A stretch of 64,000 nt of DNA from Mycolicibacterium sp. lyk4-40-TYG-92 (GTDB lineage: Bacteria > Actinomycetota > Actinomycetes > Mycobacteriales > Mycobacteriaceae): positions 1 to 64,000 of the forward strand of contig NZ_JARVRX010000005.1 in assembly GCF_030209435.1 (NCBI RefSeq), given 5' to 3'. Of this stretch, positions 10,905-27,422 are shown piece by piece. The stretch's first letter is position 1; each line of letters begins with the position of its first letter. A model generated the notes under the pieces. It ran no database searches, was not told the origin of the DNA, and saw nothing but the letters and a program-made list of their open reading frames with translations. A program made the translations under genes and the position numbers.

Positions 10905-10957
10905 TAGATGCAGGGTGAACGGCCCAAGTTCGAGTATCAGCGTTCACCCTGCGCTGA
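10905..10957. repeat. intergenic palindromic repeat, copy 1
   Basis: 53-base unit containing perfect 12-base arms GCAGGGTGAACG (10910-10921) and CGTTCACCCTGC (10941-10952) around CCCAAGTTCGAGTAT. A second copy begins 82 bases later. Lies in the 220-base gap between the SnoaL-like gene and the HD-GYP/LuxR gene, which otherwise holds no gene. Confidence 0.75.
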
Positions 10958-10986
10958 GGGCGCAGGCTACTCGATCTTTTGCACCC

Positions 10987-11039
10987 TAGATACAGTGTCA
11001 ACGGCCCAAGTTCGAGTAGCGGCGTTCACCCTGCGCTGA
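10987..11039. repeat. intergenic palindromic repeat, copy 2
   Basis: Matches copy 1 at 48 of 53 positions; its left arm is degenerate, so the hairpin is weaker. It ends a few bases from the stop codon of the HD-GYP/LuxR gene. Between the copies, TACTCGATCTT (near 10968-10978) resembles an inverted fragment of the same unit. Confidence 0.72.
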
Positions 11040-11044
11040 AGCCG

Positions 11045-12604
11045 CTATTCAGCGGTGCTGACCAGCCCGTGGCGCATCGCGAACATCGCCGCGGCACCGC
11101 GGGTCGACACCCCGATCTTGGTGTAGATGTGCTCGACGTGGGTCCCGACGGTCCGCGGCGTGATTGAAAGATGTTGGGCGATCTGCCGATTCGACGAACC
11201 GCGGACCAGCAGCTCGAGTACTTCGAGTTCGCGGCCGGTCAGGCCGGCGACGAGGCGGGCGCGTGGTCCGGGCCGGCAGCCCGCGGCGGTGAGCACCGCA
11301 CTGACGGCGGCAGCGTCGAGCCGTCCGGCGGTGACCTCGGTGTGCATGGCCGTGGTGCGATCGGCCTGCAAGAACTTGACCCGGTGCGGACGGTCCTCAC
11401 CGAGGGCCTGATAAACCGCGGCCGCGGCCAGCAGGCGGGCGGTCATGGGAATGGACGTGCCGCTCAAACCGCGGGGGTATCCGCTACCGTCCATCCGCTC
11501 GTAGCCGGCGGCGGCGACCGTACCGATCTCACATAGTCGCGGTTGGCGGCACAGCACGCGTTCCGTGAGATACGGGACGGTCCGGACGCGTTCGAGTTCG
11601 GCAATGGTCAAGGGACCCCGCTTGTTCCAGATGCCGGTGGACACCCCGATGGCGCCGATCCGGTGCACGAGTGCCGCGCGCTCGGCGAGTGCGACGTCGT
11701 CGTCCCCGAGGCCCGCGGATCTGGCTGCCGCCGCGGTGAGCTCGGCGACGCGGCGCGAATAGCCCAGGAACCAGGCCGATTTCAGATCGGCGTAGTCGGC
11801 GAAAACCCGGAGTACCGCGGTCAATTCAGCGTCGGGGACGGTGGAATCGAGCGACGCACAGCCCCCGATCACCGAGCCCCAGGCATCGACCGTGTCCAGT
11901 CCCCCGAAAATCTCGTCGGGACGGTCACAGCACAGGTCCACCAACTCCGGGTCGAACTCTGTTTCCCGGCGGCTGCGCAGCATCTCCAGCGCGGCCTCGA
12001 CGCCGCCGGCACGGTGGTGCACCTCGGCGTCGTCGGCGATGTGCACGACGCGCATCACCGGTGCGATCTGGGCGCCCCGGACACGTCCCGGCACGCCCTT
12101 GCCATCCCAGCGCTCGAAGGCGTCCAGCAGGGCGACGCGGACTTCGGGCGGCAGATCCAGCCGGTCGGCAATGTCACTGGCGGTCTGACAGTGGCTGACA
12201 AACAGTTTCGGCATCTCCGCGACGCCCTGCGCCAGGAAGCGGCCCACCATGGTAATGCGCTGCAGTGCCGGCTGGCCCTGCGCGAGGTGCCCGAGGAGGA
12301 AGCGCGCCATGCCGGGGCCGACCTTGTCGACCTGGTAGCTGTCGGCGCGCATCTGGAGGTCGTCGCCGAACCAATGGGCCAGCTCATGAGAGTCGGCGAC
12401 ACAGCCCATCCAGGCCAGCAGCGACACGTAGAAGGCGGCGGCCTGATGCTCAGGCGTCATCCCGGCCGCGGCGGCCAGGCGGGTCGCGATGACCGTCTGC
12501 CGCAGCACGTGTTCTTGCGGCTGCCCAAGTCCCAGATCGGTAGCCAAGGACAGCGAGGCGATCAACTCGGCCAGGCGCACCTCGGGCGTCCGGGTAGCGG
12601 CCAT
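11045..12604 (-). CDS. tandem HD-GYP-like protein with LuxR DNA-binding domain
   Basis: 519 residues from the ATG at 12604. Two GYP-type motifs are visible: FERWDGKGVPGRVRG (about 163-177) and YERMDGSGYPRGL (368-380). The second HD motif reads HRIGAIGV (314-321), lacking the Asp and Lys of HDIGKIG, and the first is unclear. Residues ~453-515 are a LuxR helix-turn-helix (LTGRELEVLELLVRG...ITPRTVGTHVEHIYTKIGV). It looks like a transcription factor with two degenerate phosphodiesterase-type sensor domains; nucleotide binding without hydrolysis is an inference. A -10 TACGCT lies six bases upstream. Confidence 0.85.
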   Translation of the reverse strand: MAATRTPEVRLAELIASLSLATDLGLGQPQEHVLRQTVIATRLAAAAGMTPEHQAAAFYVSLLAWMGCVADSHELAHWFGDDLQMRADSYQVDKVGPGMARFLLGHLAQGQPALQRITMVGRFLAQGVAEMPKLFVSHCQTASDIADRLDLPPEVRVALLDAFERWDGKGVPGRVRGAQIAPVMRVVHIADDAEVHHRAGGVEAALEMLRSRRETEFDPELVDLCCDRPDEIFGGLDTVDAWGSVIGGCASLDSTVPDAELTAVLRVFADYADLKSAWFLGYSRRVAELTAAAARSAGLGDDDVALAERAALVHRIGAIGVSTGIWNKRGPLTIAELERVRTVPYLTERVLCRQPRLCEIGTVAAAGYERMDGSGYPRGLSGTSIPMTARLLAAAAVYQALGEDRPHRVKFLQADRTTAMHTEVTAGRLDAAAVSAVLTAAGCRPGPRARLVAGLTGRELEVLELLVRGSSNRQIAQHLSITPRTVGTHVEHIYTKIGVSTRGAAAMFAMRHGLVSTAE

Positions 12605-12610
12605 CGGCTC

Positions 12611-12616
12611 AGCGTA
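12611..12616 (-). promoter_or_regulatory. -10 element, probable leaderless start
   Basis: TACGCT ends six bases before the ATG of the HD-GYP/LuxR gene, so transcription should begin at the start codon. Confidence 0.55.
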
Positions 12617-12630
12617 GGTGCCAGGCCCCG

Positions 12631-12981
12631 TCAGGGTCCGCAGTATTGCGCCAGTTCTCTGGCGATGGTGGCCTTCCGGAGCAGAAACCTGCCTTCGTCC
12701 AGCTTCTTTCGGCGCAGCCAGCCGGTGACCTCGGCATTGCACTTGCTCGCATTGCAGGACCGGCACGCGGGTACCACATTGTCGAGCGTGTACCGCCCGC
12801 CCCGGGAGATGGGCTGCACGCAGTCCTTCTGCAGATCGGCGTCGTCCGCGCCGCAGTAGGCGCAGCCACCCCAAATCTGTTGCAGGACAGCCCACTGCTG
12901 CGTCGTCAGGTCGTGGTCGACCTTCGCCATCCGTCGCTTGCGACGTCTGGCGTAGACGGCGGCGCGGCTACGGGTTGGCAC
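12631..12981 (-). CDS. small HNH-type protein with atypical first motif
   Basis: 116 residues, basic N-terminus. Two zinc-binding CxxC pairs (CAYC 40-43; CRSC 73-76) frame an HNH-like core. The usual catalytic histidine (DHVxPxSxGG) is replaced by cysteine: DCVQPISRGG (53-62). The later Asn-rich segment TLDNVVPACRSCNASK is intact. It may be an inactive or DNA-binding derivative of HNH endonucleases. GTG start with TAGGCT six bases upstream. It precedes the HD-GYP/LuxR gene by 26 bases; argH ends 27 bases upstream. Confidence 0.82.
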   Translation of the reverse strand: MPTRSRAAVYARRRKRRMAKVDHDLTTQQWAVLQQIWGGCAYCGADDADLQKDCVQPISRGGRYTLDNVVPACRSCNASKCNAEVTGWLRRKKLDEGRFLLRKATIARELAQYCGP

Positions 12982-12987
12982 CGCCTG

Positions 12988-12993
12988 AGCCTA
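12988..12993 (-). promoter_or_regulatory. -10 element of HNH gene, probable leaderless start
   Basis: TAGGCT separated by six bases from the GTG start at 12981. Confidence 0.5.
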
Positions 12994-13008
12994 CGGCGGC
13001 AAACACGC

Positions 13009-14523
<1,515 letters not shown>

Positions 14524-15723
14524 TTACAGGCCCAGGTCGCGCTTGGCGGAGATCTTGGAGCTCAGGCCGTGCAGCTGGACGAAGCCCTTGGCGGAGCTCT
14601 GGTCGAAGCTGTCGCCCTCGTCGTAGGTGGCGAGGTTGAAGTCGTACAGCGACTCGTTCGAGCGACGGCCGTTGACGCTGATGTGGCCGCCGTGCAGCAC
14701 CAGGCGGATGTCGCCGGAGACGTGCTGCTGGGTGTGCTCGACGAACGCCTCCAGGGAGGCCTTCAGCGGGCTGTACCAGAGACCGTCGTAGGTCAGCTCG
14801 CCCCACTTCTGGTCCACGCCACGCTTGTAGCGTCCGAGCTCGCGCTCCAAGGTGACGTGCTCGAGCTCGGTATGCGCGGTGATGAGCACCATGGCGCCCG
14901 GGGCCTCGTAGATCTCGCGGGACTTGATGCCCACGAGGCGGTCCTCGACGACGTCCAGCCGGCCGACGCCCTGCGCACCCGCGCGGGAGTTGAGCTCCTG
15001 GATGATCTGCAGCACGCTCAGCGGACGGCCGTCGATCGCGACGGGGCGGCCCTTGTCGAAGCTGATGATCAGCTCGTCGGGGGTGTTGAAGTGGACCGTC
15101 GGATCCTCGGTGTAGTCGTAGACGTCCTTGGTCGGGGCGTTCCACAGGTCCTCGAGGAAGCCGGTCTCGACGGCGCGGCCCCACACGTTCTGGTCGATGG
15201 AGAACGGCGACTTCTTGGTGACGTTGATCGGGATGTCGTTCTCCTGCGCGAAGGCGATGGCCTTCTCGCGGGTCCAGGCGTAGTCGCGGACCGGGGCGAT
15301 GACCTCCAGCTCGGGGGCCAGGGTGTTGAAGCCGACCTCGAAGCGGACCTGGTCGTTGCCCTTGCCGGTGCAGCCGTGCGCGACGACGGTGCCCCCATGG
15401 TCCCGAGCGGCTGCGACCAAATGCTTGACGATCAGCGGCCGCGAGATGGCCGAGACCAGCGGGTACCGGTCCATGTACAGCGCGTTGGCCTTGATGGTGG
15501 GCAGGCAGTACTCGTCGGCGAACTCGTCGCGCGCGTCGACCACGACGGCCTCGACGGCGCCGCAATCGATGGCACGCTGACGCACCACCTCCATGTCCTC
15601 GCCGCCCTGGCCCAGGTCGATGGCCACGGCGACGACCTCTTTGCCGGTCTCCTTGCCGATCCAGCTGATCGCGACCGAAGTGTCCAGACCGCCGGAATAC
15701 GCCAGGATGACGCGCTCGGACAT
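14524..15723 (-). CDS. argG: argininosuccinate synthase
   Basis: Joins citrulline and aspartate using ATP. 399 residues; the N-type PP-loop reads YSGGLDTS (residues 9-16) and the [13 protein letters not shown] segment is typical. ATG start. Part of argCJBDFRGH, 26 bases after argR. Confidence 0.97.
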   Translation of the reverse strand: MSERVILAYSGGLDTSVAISWIGKETGKEVVAVAIDLGQGGEDMEVVRQRAIDCGAVEAVVVDARDEFADEYCLPTIKANALYMDRYPLVSAISRPLIVKHLVAAARDHGGTVVAHGCTGKGNDQVRFEVGFNTLAPELEVIAPVRDYAWTREKAIAFAQENDIPINVTKKSPFSIDQNVWGRAVETGFLEDLWNAPTKDVYDYTEDPTVHFNTPDELIISFDKGRPVAIDGRPLSVLQIIQELNSRAGAQGVGRLDVVEDRLVGIKSREIYEAPGAMVLITAHTELEHVTLERELGRYKRGVDQKWGELTYDGLWYSPLKASLEAFVEHTQQHVSGDIRLVLHGGHISVNGRRSNESLYDFNLATYDEGDSFDQSSAKGFVQLHGLSSKISAKRDLGL

Positions 15724-15749
15724 GTGTCAATCTCCTTGTTCTAGTACTG

Positions 15750-16223
15750 CTACAGGTTCTCGAAGGTGGCGGCGAGTTCGGCGCCGCTCATCGGTTCGCG
15801 GGCGACAACCAAAAGGGTGTCATCACCGGCGATCGTGCCCACAACATAAGGCAGAGCCGCCCGATCTATTGCACTGGCCAGGTACTGTGCCGCCCCAGGT
15901 GGCGTACGTAACACCGCCAGGTTGGCGCTGGCGTCGGTGGACACCAGCAGCTCGCCGAGCAGGCGGGACAGCCGCTCGGTGCCGCCAGACACGCCTTTGA
16001 CGGGGCTGCCGTCCTCGGGCACGACGTACACGCCGGTGCCGCCGTCGGCGCCGCGCAGCTTGACCGCACCCAGTTCCTCCAGGTCACGGGACAGCGTGGC
16101 CTGGGTGACGTCGATGCCCTCCGCGGCGAGCAGGGCCGCGAGTTCGGTCTGGCTACGCACCGGGTTCGACGACAGCAGCGCCACGATGCGCGACTGTCGT
16201 CCGGCCCGGGTCGATGCCGTCAT
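15750..16223 (-). CDS. argR: arginine repressor
   Basis: 157 residues from the ATG at 16223. The N-terminal winged helix ([37 protein letters not shown]) binds ARG boxes; the C-terminal domain ([12 protein letters not shown]) forms the arginine-binding hexamer core. Embedded in the operon it controls, after argF. The tandem ARG boxes at 21489-21526 are the expected target. Confidence 0.96.
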   Translation of the reverse strand: MTASTRAGRQSRIVALLSSNPVRSQTELAALLAAEGIDVTQATLSRDLEELGAVKLRGADGGTGVYVVPEDGSPVKGVSGGTERLSRLLGELLVSTDASANLAVLRTPPGAAQYLASAIDRAALPYVVGTIAGDDTLLVVAREPMSGAELAATFENL

Positions 16224-16248
16224 GTTTTCTGCTCTTCGCGCAAGCGGC

Positions 16249-18361
<2,113 letters not shown>

Positions 18362-18365
<4 letters not shown>

Positions 18366-19242
18366 GCGGGTGACACAACCTTGGTTCCGGTGCCCTCGTC
18401 GGTGAACAGCTCGACGAGGACACAGTGTTCGACCCGGCCGTCGATGACGTGCGCGCTCGGGACACCGTTCTCCACGGCCCGCAGGCACGCCTCGATCTTG
18501 GGCACCATGCCGGATTCGAGCCTCGGCAACAGCTGCGCCAGTGCGGCCGTGTCGATTTCGGTGACCAGCGAGTTACGGTCCGGCCAGTCGGTGTACAGGC
18601 CTTCGACGTCGGTGAGCATCAGCAGCTTCTCGGCGCCGAGAGCCTCGGCCACTGCGGCCGCGGCGGTGTCGGCGTTGATGTTGTGCACCACGCCGTCGGC
18701 GTCGGGAGCGATGGTGGACACCACCGGAATCCGGCCCGCGTCGATGAGGTCCAGGATGGCCTCGGCGTTGACGTGCTCGACGTCGCCGACCAGTCCGATG
18801 TCGGTGAGCACGCCGTCGACCGTCACGCTGCGCCGCACGGCGGTGAACAGCTGCGCATCCTCACCGGTGATGCCGACGGCGTACGGGCCGTGGGCGTTGA
18901 TCAGCCCGACCAGTTCGCGACCGACCTGACCGAACAACACCATGCGCGCGACGTCGAGGACCTCGGGGGTGGTGACCCGGAAGCCGCCCTTGAAATCACC
19001 TTGGATACCGAGGCGTTTGAGCATCGCGCTGATCTGCGGACCGCCGCCGTGCACGACGACGGGCTGGATACCGCAGTTGCGCAGGAACGCCATGTCGGCG
19101 GCGAAGGCCGCCTTGAGGGTGTCGTCGGTCATGGCGTTGCCGCCGTACTTGACCACGACGATCTTGCCGTGCAGCTGCTTGAGCCACGGCAACGCCTCGG
19201 CGAGGACCGCGGCCTTGGTGGTGGTGGAGAGCTCGTTGGTGC

Positions 19243-19246
<4 letters not shown>
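18362..19246 (-). CDS. argB: acetylglutamate kinase
   Basis: Phosphorylates N-acetylglutamate. 294 residues; [12 protein letters not shown] near the N-terminus and [11 protein letters not shown] are the nucleotide and substrate loops. The N-terminal extension before the core fits the arginine-sensitive type. ATG at 19246 overlaps the argJ stop. Confidence 0.96.
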
Positions 19247-21526
<2,280 letters not shown>

Positions 21527-21560
21527 CGAGGTATCGCGGGTCGACTGCACGGGTTACAAA

Positions 21561-21593
21561 TTGCGGCCGCTCAACGCCGCCGAGCGGCCGCAA
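21561..21593. repeat. perfect 12-bp hairpin
   Basis: TTGCGGCCGCTC (21561-21572) and GAGCGGCCGCAA (21582-21593) are exact inverted arms with a nine-base loop. It shares its right arm with the dispersed element at 21581-21642. Confidence 0.7.
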
Positions 21594-21642
21594 AATGCAC
21601 ACCAATTGCGGCGTGTCGGGGTACAAACACGGCCGCTCGCGG
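21581..21642. repeat. dispersed palindromic element, copy B
   Basis: Arms CGAGCGGCCG (21581-21590) and CGGCCGCTCG (21630-21639). Positions 21613-21642 match 14484-14513 at 28 of 30 bases. Located between the pheT stop and the argC promoter. Confidence 0.75.
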
Positions 21643-21654
21643 TGATGGCTCCAG

Positions 21655-24149
21655 TTACCGGCGGTGCTCGGCGGCGAGGCGCTCGGCGGCCAGGGCCACC
21701 GCGGCATCGCGCCCGGCACTGGCCTCGTCCTCGGTGAGCGTCCGGTCGGGCGCCCGGAACCGCAGGGCCAGGGTCAGCGACTTGCGACCCTCCCCGATCT
21801 GCGGACCGGTGTAGACGTCGAACAACCGCGCGTCCTCGAGCAGGTCGCCGGCACCCTCGCGGACGACGTCGACAACCGCCGCGGCAGCCACATCGTCGGC
21901 GACGATCAGGCTGACGTCCTGGAACACCGCCGGATACGGCGACACCGACGGCACAATGGCACGCTCGATGACCGGGATGGCGTCCAGGTTCAGCTCGACG
22001 GCGCAGGTGCCCTTCGGCAGGCCCGTGCGCTCGATGACGGCCGGGTGCAGCTGGCCGGCGTAGCCGACCGCGGTGTCACCCACCACCACCTCGGCGCAGC
22101 GGCCCGGATGCCACGGCAGTTCCTGAGCCGCACGCAGCGTCAGCTCGACGCCGCAGGCCCGGGCGATGATCTGCACGGTCTCCAGTGCGTCCGTGGCCTC
22201 GACGGGCCGACCCGGACCCCACGGGCCGGCCGGCTCGCGCAGGCCGGTGAGCACCGCGGCGACATGCAACGGCTGGTACGGCAGCGCCTGGTCGATCTCG
22301 GCCAGCTCGGCGTCGGTCGGACGCCGGTCGACCGGGATGGCCGCCACGGCCTTCGTGTGCGGCGTCGCCTGCACCACCTGCTCGATACCGAACAGCGCGA
22401 CGTCGGCCGCACCACGAGACACGTTGCGCACCAACGCCTCCAGCAGGCCCGGCAGCAGCGTGGTGGCCAGCGCGGGCCGGTCGGCCTCGAGCGGGTTGAG
22501 CACCGAGATGGTGGCGCGGCGCGGGTCGTCGGCCGGCAGGTCCCACGCGTCCAGCACGCCCGCAGGCAGGAACGGCGTCGGCAGCACCTCGACGAAGCCA
22601 TTGAGGGCCAACGACTTCCCGATGGCGCGACGGCGCTGCTGCGCCGCCGTCAGGCCGCGGCCGGCAGGTGCCTGCGGCAGCACCGACGGGATGGCATCGA
22701 GCCCTTCGAGCCGCAGCACTTCCTCGACCAGATCGGCGGGCTGCTTCATATCGGGCCGCCAGCTCGGCGGCACCACCGTGGCGGTCGCACCGGACACCGT
22801 GACATCCGCGCCGATCTGCGTGAGGCGGCGGGCCGTGGTGCCGTCCGGGTAACTGACGCCGGCGATCCGGTCGGGCAGGTCGACGGCGATGGTCACCGGC
22901 GGCTGCGACCAGTCCGCGGTGCGCTCGGCACGCCAGTCGGTCAGAGTGGGTTCGACTGCGCCACCGGCGATTTCGGCCAGCAGCGCGGCACAGCGGTCCA
23001 GCGCGGCGCGAGAGATCGCGGGGTCGACAGACCGTTCGTACCGGCGGCTGGCCTCGCTGACCAGGTGCAGGCGCCGCTGGGTGCGCGACACCGCGGCGGG
23101 GTCCCAGACCGCGGCTTCCAGCAGCACATCGGTGGTGGTGTCGCGGACTTCGGTGGTACCGGCGCCCATCACGCCACCGATGGCCGCGGTGGCCACGTCG
23201 TCGACGATCAGCACGTCCCCCGGATCCAGTTTGCGTTCCACATCATCGAGGGTGACGACGGTCTCCCCCGGGTTGGCGAAGCGCACGTCGAAGCCGCCGG
23301 TGATCAGCTTGCGATCGTGGGCGTGCATCGGGTGGCCGAGCTCGAGCATCACGTAGTTGGTGACGTCGACGGCCGGCGAGATGGCGCGGATGCCGGACAG
23401 CAGCAGGCGCCGCTGCAACCACCACGGCGACACCGCCGTCGGGTCGATGCCCACGACCGGCCGCAGCCCGAAACGCTGCACACCGGTGCCCGGCTGGACC
23501 GTCAGCGGCCAGGCCTCGCCCTCGGCGGGCAGGGCCGGCACGTCGGCGGGGTCGACGAAATCCAGGTCGAAGGCGCACGCGATCTCGCGCGCCATACCGC
23601 GGATGGAGAGGCAGTAGCCGCGGTCCGGGGTGATGGCCAGGTCGAACACCACGTCATCCAGGCCCAGCACGTCGGCGCCCGACGCACCGGGCTCGGCGGT
23701 ACCCGGCGGCAGCACGATGATGCCGGAATGGTCGGAGCCGAAGTTCAATTCGGCCGCCGAGCAGATCATGCCGTCGGACACCCGGCCGTAGGTCTTGCGG
23801 GTCGCGATCTTGAACTCACCGGGCAGCACGGTGCCGGGCAGGGCCGCGACAACGAGGTCGCCGACGGCGAAGTTCCGTGCCCCGCAGACGATGTCGCGCG
23901 GCAGCCCGTCGACGTTGTGTTCGCCGACGTCGACCTTGCAGGCCCGGATGGGCTTCTTGAACTCGGTCAGTTCCTCGATCTCGACGACGCGGCCGACAGT
24001 CAGCGGGCCGGTGACCGGCCCGGCGGCGATGACGTCCTCGACCTCGTGACCGATCCGGATGAAGGCTGCTTCCAGCTCTTCCGGCGACACGTCCCAACCG
24101 GGAGCACCGGCCTGCACGACTTCCCGCAGCCAGCTGTAGGGAATACGCA

Positions 24150-24150
<1 letters not shown>
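21655..24150 (-). CDS. pheT: phenylalanyl-tRNA synthetase beta subunit
   Basis: 831 residues, the usual length. It has the N-terminal tRNA-binding EMAP-like domain ([22 protein letters not shown]), the B3/B4 editing region, the B5 domain and the C-terminal anticodon-binding domain ([14 protein letters not shown]). The ATG at 24150 overlaps the pheS stop by one base. Confidence 0.97.
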
Positions 24151-25250
<1,100 letters not shown>

Positions 25251-26153
25251 CTAGGCTTCGACGAGCTCCCCGTCATCGGGTTCGGTTCCGGCGTCCTTGC
25301 GCTGTCTGATCCAGTACATCGACAGGTCCTCGGGCACGCCCGAGGTCTTGGCCGCGAACAGCTGCTTGCGCACCTTCTTGGGCGTCACACCGAGGGCGTC
25401 GAGGTACTGCTGGTCGATCCGGTCAAGGGTCGCCTGAGAGATGATCAGCCCGCCCTTGGTGGCCCGCTCCATCACCCGCGCCGCGATGTTGACATCGACG
25501 CCGAGCAGGTCCGACCCGATGCGCTGCGGGTGTCCGGTGTGGATGCCGGCGCGCATCTTGGGGTGATACCCGTCGATCTCGACTTCTTTGAGCGCATCCA
25601 GTGCCCGGATGACCGAGCGCAGCGCGGTGACCGGATTGCTGAACACAGCCATGGACCCGTCGCCCATGCGTTTGACGATGTGACCGCCCGATTCCAGCAA
25701 CGGTGGCTCGAAGACCTGGGCCACGCGGCGGAGCAGCCGCAGCGTGGTCTCGTCTCCGACGCTCAGCGACCACTTGGAAAAGCCGACGAGATCGGTGAAG
25801 ACGACGGTCACCTCGGGGTTCGCGGGCCGGCCCGAGACCCGCTCGGTCAGGGCCTGCCACACCTGCAGGCCGGCGAGACTGACCTCGTGGGACGCCCCGC
25901 CGCGTGGCAACAGCCGATCGGCGGCACGGGCCGCGGCGCTGGGCCCACCGACGCCGGCGACCGACAACGGGTCACCGAAGTCCGGGTCCCCCGGCAGTGC
26001 ACGGCGCGCCCGTCGGATGAATCCGATGACAGCCGGACTGTGATTGGTGTTCTGCAACCACCCCAACGGTCCACTTGATCCTGGCGCAGCGTGTGAGGCT
26101 GGGCCGATCTCTCCGACACCGTCGGATCGTTCTTCGAACGATTCGACTTCCAC
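25251..26153 (-). CDS. class III adenylate/guanylate cyclase (Rv1647-like)
   Basis: 300 residues. The C-terminal ~190 residues form a class III cyclase homology domain: metal Asp in VVFTDLVGFSKWS, KRMGDGSMAVF with the base-selecting Lys and second metal Asp, and VDVNIAARVM with the transition-state Asn and Arg. The N-terminal ~100 residues (GFIRRARRALPGDPDFGDPL) match the autoinhibitory type found in Rv1647. No membrane segment. Likely makes cAMP. GTG start with TAGGGT six bases upstream. Confidence 0.9.
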   Translation of the reverse strand: MEVESFEERSDGVGEIGPASHAAPGSSGPLGWLQNTNHSPAVIGFIRRARRALPGDPDFGDPLSVAGVGGPSAAARAADRLLPRGGASHEVSLAGLQVWQALTERVSGRPANPEVTVVFTDLVGFSKWSLSVGDETTLRLLRRVAQVFEPPLLESGGHIVKRMGDGSMAVFSNPVTALRSVIRALDALKEVEIDGYHPKMRAGIHTGHPQRIGSDLLGVDVNIAARVMERATKGGLIISQATLDRIDQQYLDALGVTPKKVRKQLFAAKTSGVPEDLSMYWIRQRKDAGTEPDDGELVEA

Positions 26154-26159
26154 GACGCC

Positions 26160-26165
26160 ACCCTA
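26160..26165 (-). promoter_or_regulatory. -10 element of cyclase gene, probable leaderless start
   Basis: TAGGGT six bases before the GTG at 26153. Confidence 0.5.
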
Positions 26166-26321
26166 GGTGGCCGTCCGCGGCACCGGCAACGATCGCCGCC
26201 GGAGCGTCGGGGTTGGTGCGCCTCACACCGTCCAGGCCAGGCAGAAAGTGGCTGGTCACCGAGTTGTGGCGGGCTGATAGCTGCTCCGTAACAGTCGCTG
26301 CGACACCGGCGGCAAATCGTG

Positions 26322-26337
26322 GACAACATGCGTTGTC
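26322..26337. promoter_or_regulatory. inverted repeat upstream of the MpaB-like gene
   Basis: GACAAC-ATGC-GTTGTC is a perfect six-base palindrome with a four-base spacer, 52 bases before the ATG at 26390. It is a candidate operator; the protein that binds it is not evident. The rest of the 236-base gap shows no gene. Confidence 0.35.
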
Positions 26338-26389
26338 ACGATTATCGTGGCGACACAGAACCCTCGGTATCAACGTTGAGCGAGGCACC

Positions 26390-27418
26390 ATGAGCCCACG
26401 AACGACACCCGCCGCCGAACCGCTCGGTCCCGATTCGCTGACCTGGAAGTACTTCGGCGACCTGCGCACCGGCATCCTCGGCGTGTGGATCGGCGCGATC
26501 CAGAACATGTATCCCGAACTGGGTGCCGGTGTGGAGGACCACTCGATCCTGCTGCGGGAGCCCTTGCAGCGGGTCGCGCGGTCGGTGTACCCGATCATGG
26601 GAGTGGTCTACGACGGCGACCGCGCCGCCGACACCGGCGCCCAGATCCGCGGCTATCACGAGACGATCAAGGGCGTCGACCACGACGGCCGCCGCTACCA
26701 CGCGCTGAATCCCGAGACGTTCTACTGGGCGCACGCGACGTTCTTCATGCTGATCCTCAAGACCGCCGAGTACTTCTGCGGCGGGTTGACCGAGGCCGAG
26801 AAGCGCCAGTTGTTCGACGAGCACGTGCAGTGGTACCGGATGTACGGCATGAGCATGCGGCCGGTCCCGCAGACCTGGGAGGACTTCCAAACCTATTGGG
26901 AACACAAGTGTTCCGAAGAACTGGAGATCAACCGGGCCACGCTCGACATCTTCACCATCCGCATCCCCAAGCCGTGGTTCGTGCTGATGCCCACGCCGGT
27001 GTGGGACCAGATGTTCAAGCCGTTCGTCGGGGCGCAGCGCTGGGTCGCGGCCGGGGTGTTCGACCCCGCCGTCCGGGAGCGGGCCGGCATGCGCTGGACC
27101 CCCGGCGACGAGGTGGTGCTGCGCCTGCTGGGTAAGGCCGTCGAACTGGCCTTCCTCGCTATTCCCGACGAAATCCGTTTGCACCCAAGGGCATTGGCAG
27201 CCTACCGCCGCGCTGCCGGGCTGGTGCCGGCCGACGCCCCGCTGGTCGAGGCGCCGGGATTCATGGCCCCGCCGAAAGACCGATGGGGCCTGCCGATGCA
27301 TTATGTGCCACGTCACAGATCGTTGATGGAACGCGCCGGGTCACTGGTGCACACCACGTTCTCGTTGGCCGGTTTGCGTCCCGCGCGGAACCGCTCAATG
27401 ACCGGAAAGGCTGCCTGA
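26390..27418 (+). CDS. MpaB/DUF2236 family oxygenase-like protein (Rv1645c-like)
   Basis: 342 residues from the ATG at 26390. DUF2236/MpaB proteins are haem-dependent oxygenases of the latex-clearing type; conserved segments here include WKYFGDLRTGILGVWIGAIQ, REPLQRVARSVYPIMGVVY, and YWAHATFFMLILKTAEYF with candidate haem-ligand histidines. Substrate unknown. It precedes the acyl-CoA dehydrogenase gene by only four bases, suggesting an oxidation pathway. In M. tuberculosis the homologue lies near tsnR without the dehydrogenase. Confidence 0.85.
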   Translation: MSPRTTPAAEPLGPDSLTWKYFGDLRTGILGVWIGAIQNMYPELGAGVEDHSILLREPLQRVARSVYPIMGVVYDGDRAADTGAQIRGYHETIKGVDHDGRRYHALNPETFYWAHATFFMLILKTAEYFCGGLTEAEKRQLFDEHVQWYRMYGMSMRPVPQTWEDFQTYWEHKCSEELEINRATLDIFTIRIPKPWFVLMPTPVWDQMFKPFVGAQRWVAAGVFDPAVRERAGMRWTPGDEVVLRLLGKAVELAFLAIPDEIRLHPRALAAYRRAAGLVPADAPLVEAPGFMAPPKDRWGLPMHYVPRHRSLMERAGSLVHTTFSLAGLRPARNRSMTGKAA

Positions 27419-27422
27419 ATAC

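Noticed and set aside
10905..11039. CRISPR array
   Set aside because: Only two unequal copies, with a palindromic unit longer than any typical repeat and no cas genes.
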